A stretch of 64,000 nt of DNA from assembly GCA_028281885.1 (NCBI GenBank), contig JANQJA010000003.1:79534-143533 (forward strand), read 5' to 3'. Below are positions 19,901 through 26,856 of the stretch, piece by piece. Positions within the stretch are counted from its first letter, which is position 1. Every line of letters begins with the position of its first letter. Source of the DNA: Pseudomonadales bacterium (lineage in GTDB: Bacteria; Pseudomonadota; Gammaproteobacteria; Pseudomonadales; Azotimanducaceae). Both the position numbers and the translations under genes were made by a program. The notes beneath the pieces were generated by a model that saw only the letters and a program-made list of their open reading frames with translations, was not told where the DNA came from and did no database searches.

Positions 19901-20081
19901 TCTGTTCAATCTCGTCTCGGCCGAGAACGGTGACGGGTGATGCTGCGTCGGTTGCAGATCCTTTGATGTAGGAACCGGTAACGACGATTTCTTCTATTGA
20001 GTCTTCGCTCGCGTTAGCGAGTGATGCGAACAGGAACGGGATCAATAGACAAAAACGGGAACACCGCAAAAGCGTGCTCAT
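16980..20081 (-). CDS. TonB-dependent outer-membrane receptor (large, 1033 aa)
   Basis: The N-terminus has a signal peptide ending in SLANASED, then a TonB-box-like EEIVVTGS, a plug domain (SPVTVLGRDEIEQTGAPDIA, VSLRGLGPTATLTLVNGKRL, IERVEILRDGGSAIYGSDAI) and a long beta-barrel ending in YYYLEGRFSM, a normal terminal strand with aromatic last-but-one residues. The size and plug type match the receptors of Alteromonas- and Caulobacter-like bacteria that take up sugars, peptides or other larger nutrients. The divergent GPH symporter suggests an imported glycoside, but no catabolic enzyme is next to it. Cargo unknown. Confidence 0.92.
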   Translation of the reverse strand: MSTLLRCSRFCLLIPFLFASLANASEDSIEEIVVTGSYIKGSATDAASPVTVLGRDEIEQTGAPDIAALFESLTQINGGDTTPVAYGGTQVGVGGGGLTNVSLRGLGPTATLTLVNGKRLPNIGKKLRNGDRFVDISTLPLNMIERVEILRDGGSAIYGSDAIAGVVNFILRDDFEGLEVRGRYQEIDADSAPEYGLDVLWGWSGNDGATRITAGGTYMDRDPLKGAAHLGWRQDNFVGQGHLDISNQAEDPAVCESFGGQNIDANSNPSSRCYWRSGAHTLLVDGQDRTSYMVNLTHTFNEGAELYGSYSNSDNSAGKSSESTTLFQLVPGLVYNTAVLAPAFGLPGPGAGWANNPYFNADRGTAGTVAMTVQGEWFIPGLDADETRPDFRYGSDLETTRINLGLRGDFNIGDRAWNYDVSYTTGESIYEEFSDYLDVDRVLLGFNGFGGPNCQPNGGITVADANGDPVLEAQIAGARAWVGANVNPIGSPEFPFWRRDPVVLALTSTNAGDAASGCYFLNTHLSRFDTSSPYFMPREVLDWVWGTHRVAFAETELDVFDFVLAGEIFDLPAGTVSMAVGLQRREESRRTQRSPITIGEVDSFGGDQPFGGDYKYASYENQAFNLGRDIDAYFIEFQVPLHEQVDMQLAVRYEDYGGNVGDSVDPKVGFRIQATDDLVLRASAGTSFRSPSLAQLSEGNGYAGEFQQRDPLGDPAVRQGLSPILPVAERTRLPLTFHEGLASPDAKPEEATTYNLGAIWTPAAVEGLTFSIDYYDIEFTDKIISTPAQAATELQVPLFEAARDAGDFRDIVTGDPCTPGTVAAPVPTCEVNRDAYADVGESFYVIRDSNHVVTLTGGISQNAAKVETSGIDVDVSYDWTTSIGAFRATGRVSHIREFVLSGLFGLDDFDAADKTNQAPGHGNLVRSMPDLQMYYALSWFNGSHRATVNARTIGSYMDDNVRAVTPNLDSYTTVNFQYGYNWEMGNGSNLDLSFGIRDLFEEDPPILRTATGYDPAVTDPRGRYYYLEGRFSM

Positions 20082-20185
20082 AACTCCCTCCTAACTATGT
20101 ATTTGCTTTTGTTGCATCGCGGAATATCTTCAGGGTAGATCCGCTTAGCCTGATCTAATACAAATCTCCGTGAGCCGTCAATGGA

Positions 20186-20208
20186 AAACAAGCTTGTTTA
20201 TCAACAAG
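20186..20208. promoter_or_regulatory. Overlapping palindromes between TonB receptor and GPH symporter
   Basis: AAACAAGCTTGTTT (20186-20199) is a perfect 14-bp palindrome, and CTTGTT (20193-20198) also pairs with AACAAG (20203-20208) across TATC. Lying between two divergent transport genes, this resembles an operator with a repeated half-site. No regulator gene is adjacent. Confidence 0.5.
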
Positions 20209-20338
20209 TTTTTCAGGAAGGGGGTTTTTCGCCGCCAGAAAACTGAATCTGGAGGGGGATAACTTGCCGAGTTGGCGCCTGGCATTGATACTTCGGGACT
20301 CTTATTGGTGGCAAAGCAGATGGTTTTAAGGGGGGGAT

Positions 20339-21721
20339 TTGCCGACTGAGCCGCAGGCGCAACGCCGGACTTCGGGCGTCGAGCTGCCCACGATCACACC
20401 AGCCAAGGCCTGGATCTATGGGTCGCTCAGCTTTCCGATTGCGATGCTGGGGTACCCGCTGGGCGCCTATATCCCGAGACTCTACTCTACCGAGATGGGT
20501 ATCAGCCTGGCGCTGATTGGTCTTGTGATCACCTCGGCGGCCATTTTTGATGCGGTAACTGACCCACTCATGGGGCATTTTAGTGATCGCTGGCGAACCC
20601 GGTGGGGTCGCCGCCGGCCCTGGATGGCGGTTGGCATACCGCTCTTTCTGATTGCGGTTTATATGCTTTTGAATCCCACCCAGGGAATCACCGTTGTTTA
20701 TCTCGCCTTCTTCTTCCTCATGCTCAGGGCCTGTTCCACACTTTACGGGTTGCCCTATGCGGCCTGGGGCGTTGAGCTGTCGAGCGACTATCACGTTCGC
20801 ACCATGATTCAGTCGGCGCGAGAGAAATACGTCATTGCAGGCCTGATGGCATCTGCGGCCATTGTGACCTTCTCTGAAGAGATCTTTGGTCGTGCGGAAG
20901 CGAGCTTTGTACTGGCCAATATATCGCTGATCGTTGTGGTGCTCGTTCCGCTTGCCGCGATCCTGGTGCTAACGACATTACCGGAGGTGCCCACCTACAA
21001 CGCACCACCAGTGTCATTCAAAGACGGCATTGTTCGAATGTACAAGAACAAGCTGTTCTTCCGTCTGCTTCTCATCGAACTCCTTATCGCCGGAGGAGAG
21101 AACTTTCGTAATACCGTCTCACTGCTGTTTATTCAGGACTACATTGGGCTGACCGGTGTGGGTCGGGCATTGCTGCTCTATTTCGGGTGTGGCCTCGCGG
21201 CAATTCCGTTCTGGGACTGGATCGCAAGACACTTTGGCAAGCACAAGTCGCTGGCGACAGCCATGGTGCTGGTGAGCCTGGTGTCAATCGGGGTGCTGAC
21301 CCAGCGACATAGTCCAGGTGTGATCTTCTACATCCTGTTTGGACTCAAGGGTTTCTGTTTCGGCGCCTTCGCTTATCTGCCCCGGGCGATGCTGGCAGAC
21401 GTTGTTGACCTGGATACGATTCGTTCCGGCTCGGCACGACCTGCCAGCTACTTTGCAATACTTGGCTTTATCACAAAGTGCGCCGCCTCTTTCGGCGGAC
21501 TATCGCTGCCGATTCTCGCGTGGGTGGGTTATTCGGCGCAGGCCGGTGCTGAGAACTCGCCGGAACAGCTGATGTGGCTTGGTGCACTCTACGGTATTGT
21601 ACCGACGGCGGTATTCGTCTTTGCCTTCTACCTTTGTGTGACCTGGCCACTCACCGACACGCTGCATGCCAAGGTGGTGCGAATCCTGGGTAAACGTTAC
21701 GAAAAACAGATGGTGAAATAG
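20339..21721 (+). CDS. MFS transporter, GPH (glycoside-pentoside-hexuronide:cation symporter) family
   Basis: The 460-aa protein has about twelve transmembrane helices and the GPH-type loop DPLMGHFSDRWRTRWGRRRP between helices 2 and 3. FGAFAYLPRAMLADVVDLD in the second half is also typical. The start is TTG at 20339 after an AAGGGGGGGA ribosome site. It is divergent from the 1033-aa TonB receptor, suggesting that receptor and symporter bring the same solute across the two membranes; the solute is not identifiable. Confidence 0.88.
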   Translation: MPTEPQAQRRTSGVELPTITPAKAWIYGSLSFPIAMLGYPLGAYIPRLYSTEMGISLALIGLVITSAAIFDAVTDPLMGHFSDRWRTRWGRRRPWMAVGIPLFLIAVYMLLNPTQGITVVYLAFFFLMLRACSTLYGLPYAAWGVELSSDYHVRTMIQSAREKYVIAGLMASAAIVTFSEEIFGRAEASFVLANISLIVVVLVPLAAILVLTTLPEVPTYNAPPVSFKDGIVRMYKNKLFFRLLLIELLIAGGENFRNTVSLLFIQDYIGLTGVGRALLLYFGCGLAAIPFWDWIARHFGKHKSLATAMVLVSLVSIGVLTQRHSPGVIFYILFGLKGFCFGAFAYLPRAMLADVVDLDTIRSGSARPASYFAILGFITKCAASFGGLSLPILAWVGYSAQAGAENSPEQLMWLGALYGIVPTAVFVFAFYLCVTWPLTDTLHAKVVRILGKRYEKQMVK

Positions 21722-21733
21722 GCCGCGGCCTAT
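21718..21733. repeat. 16-bp perfect palindrome between convergent genes
   Basis: ATAGGCCGCGGCCTAT spans the stop codon of the symporter gene and the gap before the convergent carboxylase stop. It could form a short hairpin on either transcript but has no U-tract, so a terminator role is weakly supported. Confidence 0.35.
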
Positions 21734-21742
21734 CTTGGTTTC

Positions 21743-24700
21743 CTAGGGACGAAACTGAACTGTTCTCGGGCCCAGCCTGTCACTGTGATTGAGGGTGCGA
21801 TAAGCCTCGGGTATCCAGTCACAGACCCGCTGCCTGGTTTCTCGGGGGTCTATCAGTTCTTCCACTTCAAACCGGGTCATGGGGCCGATAGGTCCGCGCC
21901 GACTTTCGATGCGCGTCATCAGTTCGGCTTTCATGGCATCCGGGTCGTCGGATTCAGCGAGTTGCCTGCGGTAGGCAGCTTCTATTCCCGATTCGGGAGG
22001 GAGACTGCCTGAGTCAAGCGCCGGCCAGGTGACTCGCATCGAAACGCGATTCTGCGGTGTTGCCCAGTACAGTCCAGCAACGCCGAAGGCGCGGCGCAGC
22101 AGCACTGTGAATATCGGAATGTTGATCTGCGTAAATGCCATCATCCAGGTGGCACCCTTGCGAATTGTGCCGTGAATTTCGTTTTCCAGGCCAACGGCGA
22201 ATCCCGGGTTGTCCACCAGGTTTAAGAGTGGCAGGTGGAACTGATCGCAGATATCCAGCAGTCGGGTAAGCTTGTCGCAGCCATCGGCGGTCAGGGCGCC
22301 GCCACTTTCATGGCGACTGTCCGAGGCGATCACCCCCATGGGATATCCGTTCATGCGAACGAATCCTGTGATCTGATCTGTGCCCCACAGGGGTCCGATT
22401 TCGAAGAAAGAGTCCTGGTCTGCAACCAGGCGAATGAGCTTGCGTATGTCGAATGAACTGGCGCGATTACGGGGAATAATGGTCAGCAGTTCTTCCTCTG
22501 CGCGATCGGCGGAATCGGTCGGGTCGATGACGGGCGGCAACTCATAGACGCTGGATGGCAGGTAGGATAGGAACCGGCGGGTCTGCGTCATGGCGTCCAG
22601 TTCGGTTTCTGCCAGGTTGTCGACGGAGCCGTTGGTACAGTGAATTTGCCAGCCGCCCAGATCGTGCCTGTCGATGTTGTATCCCATGGCCTGCCTCACG
22701 ACCGGCGGCCCCGCGACAAAGAGTTGCGACATGTCTTTGACCATGACCGAGAAGTGGCCAAGCATGGCCTTGGCGGCGCCGATGCCAACGACACTGCCCA
22801 GCAACAGGTTCACTACCGGTACGGTATTCAGATGACGATTAAACAGGTGCCCGCCCAGATGGGCGGACAGGGATGAACCACCGGCGCCGGCAACGCGGGG
22901 CTGTCCTGACCTGATAGCGCCGGTGCTTTCTTTGGCGCCTCCGTCCCTGGTTTCCTGTTGCGGGATCATGCTGGCGACGCTGCCGCCACCGGATGAACCG
23001 TCCAGCATGCGAACCTCGGGTACGCGCATCTCCAGTGAGAGCTGATCGAAATACAGGTTCTTCCCCTTTACGGTGCCGTCAGCATGGCCGCCCCTTGAGG
23101 TAAAGTCATCCGCGCACACGACCACGGTTCTTTCTTCGCACTTGCCCCAGCCACCGACGTGATTGGATGGGGTAAATTCGGCGATGGTATCGCCGTCGTA
23201 GGAAGTAAAACCCGACGCACTGCCGATCTCATGGAAAGTACCCGAGTCGAGGAACAGCTCAATCCGTTCCCGGCAGGTCAGTTTGCCCCGTTCGCGCTGG
23301 CGGACAACGCCGGGATCGGTTGAGCCGGGTGCGAGCCTCTTTGCGGCGATGTCGCGCAGTCGATCTGCCTGCTCGATCATCGGTAACCAGGAATCGTCAT
23401 GGTCCACGGCGACAGAGGTATCGCCATCCGCATCCGGCGTGATCGCGATGACTGTATCGCCGGCGTGCACCTGGGCCTCTACTCCGGCGATGGCGACTGC
23501 CGAAACGGTTCCGGTACAAGGTGCCGTCAGGGTAGTCTCGGTTTTCATGGCGCTGACCACCAGGAGCGTATCGCCAGCATTGACCGTGTCGCCGACTTCT
23601 ACTGCGATCTCGATGATGCTGCCGCTCATGGGGCATTCAACCCCCACATCCCCGCTCGCGAGGCTAAGGGTCTGGCTTGCTGTGACTATTGGTGGCGCGG
23701 AACGTGGACCGAGCGCCCGGGTCTGCTGCTGCAGCAGTTCCAACGATGCGCTGAGTGCTTTTGATGGAGACAGTGTCTCTGCTTCTTCAGCGAGGAAGGT
23801 GGTTCGCGCATCACCACGCACCACTACAGGATGGCCCACGATTGCTTTCAGTTGACCGAGGTTGGTGGCGGCTCCCTGGATATTGAACTCGCCGAGTGCA
23901 AATTGTGTTTTCCGTAGCGCCCGTTCGTAGCTCTCTGCCCGGCAGATCAGTTTGGCGAGCAGCGGGTCAAACTGGGGTGGCGGCGTGTAACCCGCATAAC
24001 CGATACCGTCGACCCTGATTCCGGCACCCGCGGGTTCCTTGTAACCTTGTAGCAGGCCGCTACCGTGCAGGACCACGCGAGATTGAATGGCAAACGACCG
24101 CGGCGGTGGCAGATCGACCAGTCCCAGCGATTCCAGGCTCGCACCCATTGCGATCTGCAACTGGGCTTCTACCAGCTCGATACCCAGCACTTCTTCGGTG
24201 ATCGTGTGTTCGACCTGAATGCGGGGATTGCACTCGATGAAAAAGAACGCTCCTGATTCGGGGGCGACGAGGAATTCCACAGTGGCTGCATTCTGGTACT
24301 TCGCCGCGCTGATCAGGCGGACGGCCGCGTCATGAAGCTGCTCTTTGACTGACTTGTCGAGTTCCGGGGCCGGTGCGATTTCCACGACCTTTTGATTGCG
24401 CTGCTGGATGGAACAGTCGCGCTCATAAAGATGTACGACCTTCCCACTGTTGTCTGCCAGGACCTGTACTTCTATATGCTTGGGGCGCGGTACCAGCCGC
24501 TCTATAAAGAGTGCGTCGTTGCCGAAGGCTGATTTGGCTTCGCTGGCCGCACGCACAATGGCCTCGGGAAGATCGTCGGCGCCAAACACGGCACGCATTC
24601 CCCGACCGCCACCGCCCATCGCTGCCTTGATCATGACCGGGAAGCCATGTTCCCCGGCAAATGCCGCGGCGTCCTCGGGGCAGGTGACCGGACATCCGGG

Positions 24701-25099
24701 CACCGTCGGGATGTCCAGCGATCTGGCCAGTTCGAGGGCTTTCAGTTTGTCGCCGAACAGTTCGAGGCAGGCACTGTCAGGCCCAACGAACGCGATGCCT
24801 GCTTTCTCACAGGCACGGGCGAAATCTGCGTTCTCTGACAGGAAGCCGTAGCCGGGGTGAATGGCATCGCAACCCGATTCCTTGGCGATGCGAATAATGG
24901 ATTCGATGTCGAGGTACGCTGTGACCGGATCGTCCGTCGCGTCAAGGAGGATGCGTTCGCTTGCCTGTCGCGCGTGTAAAGAAAACTGGTCGACGGGCGC
25001 ATAGATTGCGACGGTCTCGATGCCGAGTGTCGCAGCGGCCCTCGCGATGCGAATCGCGATTTCTCCGCGATTCGCAATCAGCAGTTTCTTGATCGGCAT
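21743..25099 (-). CDS. Single-chain biotin-dependent acyl-CoA carboxylase (BC-BCCP-CT)
   Basis: The protein joins all parts of an acyl-CoA carboxylase. Biotin carboxylase covers about residues 1-450 (LIANRGEIAIRIARAA, ATP loop GGGGRGM near 165, ECNPRIQVEH near 295). A biotin carrier domain at 485-557 has AMKT with biotinyl Lys near 521. A carboxyltransferase follows from about 585 (RQRERGKLTCRERIELFLD) to the end. ATG at 25099 has GGAG at proper spacing; TTG at 25105 is less likely. Acetyl-, propionyl- and 3-methylcrotonyl-CoA enzymes are usually split over two polypeptides; single-chain forms are rarer and some act on long-chain acyl-CoA. Substrate unresolved. Confidence 0.9.
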   Translation of the reverse strand: MPIKKLLIANRGEIAIRIARAAATLGIETVAIYAPVDQFSLHARQASERILLDATDDPVTAYLDIESIIRIAKESGCDAIHPGYGFLSENADFARACEKAGIAFVGPDSACLELFGDKLKALELARSLDIPTVPGCPVTCPEDAAAFAGEHGFPVMIKAAMGGGGRGMRAVFGADDLPEAIVRAASEAKSAFGNDALFIERLVPRPKHIEVQVLADNSGKVVHLYERDCSIQQRNQKVVEIAPAPELDKSVKEQLHDAAVRLISAAKYQNAATVEFLVAPESGAFFFIECNPRIQVEHTITEEVLGIELVEAQLQIAMGASLESLGLVDLPPPRSFAIQSRVVLHGSGLLQGYKEPAGAGIRVDGIGYAGYTPPPQFDPLLAKLICRAESYERALRKTQFALGEFNIQGAATNLGQLKAIVGHPVVVRGDARTTFLAEEAETLSPSKALSASLELLQQQTRALGPRSAPPIVTASQTLSLASGDVGVECPMSGSIIEIAVEVGDTVNAGDTLLVVSAMKTETTLTAPCTGTVSAVAIAGVEAQVHAGDTVIAITPDADGDTSVAVDHDDSWLPMIEQADRLRDIAAKRLAPGSTDPGVVRQRERGKLTCRERIELFLDSGTFHEIGSASGFTSYDGDTIAEFTPSNHVGGWGKCEERTVVVCADDFTSRGGHADGTVKGKNLYFDQLSLEMRVPEVRMLDGSSGGGSVASMIPQQETRDGGAKESTGAIRSGQPRVAGAGGSSLSAHLGGHLFNRHLNTVPVVNLLLGSVVGIGAAKAMLGHFSVMVKDMSQLFVAGPPVVRQAMGYNIDRHDLGGWQIHCTNGSVDNLAETELDAMTQTRRFLSYLPSSVYELPPVIDPTDSADRAEEELLTIIPRNRASSFDIRKLIRLVADQDSFFEIGPLWGTDQITGFVRMNGYPMGVIASDSRHESGGALTADGCDKLTRLLDICDQFHLPLLNLVDNPGFAVGLENEIHGTIRKGATWMMAFTQINIPIFTVLLRRAFGVAGLYWATPQNRVSMRVTWPALDSGSLPPESGIEAAYRRQLAESDDPDAMKAELMTRIESRRGPIGPMTRFEVEELIDPRETRQRVCDWIPEAYRTLNHSDRLGPRTVQFRP

Positions 25100-25213
25100 G
25101 GACAACTCCAGGAGTCAGGTGGCGTCAAACCATCAGGCGATCTTTGCTCGTAGTCCGTATCCGGCACAGGGTGACGGTGAGTTGAGGTACCGTCGTCATT
25201 TCGATTGTTGGGT

Positions 25214-25600
25214 CTAGTCCTGGTCGAACCAGGCAGTATTGCTGCCAACGATGGTGACCGTGAGGTGCGCCATCTCCGTGTCGGCCTTGGCGCCGTGCCA
25301 GTGTTTCTCTCCGGCCTTGATATGGGCCACATCGCCGACGTTGATTTCATATTCGGTATCTTCCGTCGCCACAATACCGGAACCGGAAGTGACTACCAGA
25401 ATCTGATCGTTGTCGTGGGCATGCCATCCTGTCGTTGCGCCTTTGCTGAAGTGCACGATGCTGCAGCGATAGTTGTCCGAGTCTCCGTCGGGAATGATCG
25501 GCTGTTGTTCGCGGGATACCGAGCCACCTTCCCAACCCGGGACGGGGACGGCCTCTCCCAGCGATATTTTTTCTACTTCGTCGATTGTGACGACACGCAT
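25214..25600 (-). CDS. Cupin-domain protein
   Basis: A 128-aa single cupin barrel. Motif 1 is GWHAHDNDQILVVTSGSG and motif 2 is HIKAGEKHWHGAKAD, giving the His/Glu-type metal ligands (here H-x-H, a polar residue in place of Glu, and a late His). Such small cupins may be isomerases, dioxygenases or binding proteins, and no function is assigned. It lies on the same strand about 110 bp upstream of the acyl-CoA carboxylase, so co-transcription is possible. Confidence 0.82.
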   Translation of the reverse strand: MRVVTIDEVEKISLGEAVPVPGWEGGSVSREQQPIIPDGDSDNYRCSIVHFSKGATTGWHAHDNDQILVVTSGSGIVATEDTEYEINVGDVAHIKAGEKHWHGAKADTEMAHLTVTIVGSNTAWFDQD

Positions 25601-25755
25601 TCGGCTATTCTCCTCTTCAGATATCCAGGCTCCGCTCTTGAAGCCTCGTCGGGAAAGATATCACATGGCGGCAATCGTATCTTCCGCAGGATTGAGTCAA
25701 TGCGAGTGCGAGGTTCACCGTGCCAGCGCGAGGATTGGTTATGAGAAATCTTGTT

Positions 25756-26682
25756 TTACGTGACGGGCTGATGTTCGAGTCTGTCTCGGGCTCGGTTTCC
25801 TCGATCGACTTCCAGGCAGTTTTCAATCCAGGCGTTCATGGCTGGCGTTCGATGGAAATTCTTCGGTAACACAAAATAGAGATTGCGCCTTAGGTCGCGC
25901 TTGTAAAGTTTCAGTGGAACGAGGTTACGGCCTTGTACGTTGCGCCCAATGGCGATTTGCGACAGGCACCCTACGCCGAGTCCCTGGAACACCGCGCTCT
26001 TGATCGCTTCGTTGTGTTTGAACTCCAGGAAGACGTTGATCTCCGGCAGTAGTTCTCCGAGCGCCGCTTCGAAAGCGCGGCGCGAACTGGAATCAGGCTC
26101 CCGCAGAATCCATTTGGCGGATGTGATGTCGTGGTCACGGAGTACTGTCTTGTTCGCAAGCGGGTGCTCGTTACTGCAGAACACGAGCAGTTCGTCCTTG
26201 CGCCAGGGGACCAGTTCCAGATTCGCGTCGTGTACTTCGCCTTCGATCATGCCGATATCGACCTCGTAGTTGAGGACCTTGCTGATGATGTCCCGGGTTG
26301 AGAGCGTATCCAGCTGAATCTGGGCGCTGGGAAACTTGTCCAGATAGTTGGCGAGATAGACCGTGCCGATATAGTTGCCGATGGTGTGACTGGCGCCCAC
26401 TCGCACATGGCCGAAGTCGGTATGGCCCAGCAATAGCTGATCGAAGCTTTTGCAGTGGCTGAGCAGGTTTTCCGCTTCACGGCGCAGTGTCTGTCCGGTG
26501 GCGCTGAGCTTGATGCGATTGTGGGACCGGCTGAACAGGCTGACGCCGTAGTTCTGTTCCAGATTTTGCAGCGCTTCGCTGGCGGCGGACTGGGACAGGT
26601 GTAACGTCTCAGCGGCCCTGGAAATATTCTGCTGGCGGGCAACTTCCAGGAAAATCTCCAACTGACGGATCGTATATTTCAT
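25756..26682 (-). CDS. LysR-family transcriptional regulator
   Basis: The ATG at 26682 gives MKYTIRQLEIFLEVARQQNI, the normal LysR N-terminal winged helix-turn-helix (with AETLHLSQSAASEALQNLEQ), followed by a periplasmic-binding-protein-like effector domain; total 308 aa. A longer in-frame reading to 26742 crosses a palindrome and is rejected. It is divergent from the molybdopterin oxidoreductase at 26857 and a 7-bp inverted repeat lies in the gap, the standard layout for a LysR regulator controlling the divergent gene. The effector is unknown. Confidence 0.92.
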   Translation of the reverse strand: MKYTIRQLEIFLEVARQQNISRAAETLHLSQSAASEALQNLEQNYGVSLFSRSHNRIKLSATGQTLRREAENLLSHCKSFDQLLLGHTDFGHVRVGASHTIGNYIGTVYLANYLDKFPSAQIQLDTLSTRDIISKVLNYEVDIGMIEGEVHDANLELVPWRKDELLVFCSNEHPLANKTVLRDHDITSAKWILREPDSSSRRAFEAALGELLPEINVFLEFKHNEAIKSAVFQGLGVGCLSQIAIGRNVQGRNLVPLKLYKRDLRRNLYFVLPKNFHRTPAMNAWIENCLEVDRGNRARDRLEHQPVT

Positions 26683-26713
26683 GGTGATGGGCTTGCCTGG
26701 CGTCGGATTTTCA

Positions 26714-26732
26714 GTATCGGTATTTCCGATAC
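26714..26732. promoter_or_regulatory. LysR-type operator between lysR and the molybdoenzyme gene
   Basis: GTATCGG (26714-26720) and CCGATAC (26726-26732) are perfect inverted 7-bp arms around TATTT, containing a T-N11-A core. ATATATCCGAT just beyond (26741-26751) resembles a second half-site. Confidence 0.65.
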
Positions 26733-26856
26733 CAAATGCCAATATATCCGATTTTATTCAGTGAAGCGGCTTCTCTAATCTAGGCGCTGCGATGGCCCGA
26801 TCTGCGAGCTATCGATACTGGAAACTGGTCAACAAGGGAGGCGGAGGAGTCTCTTT

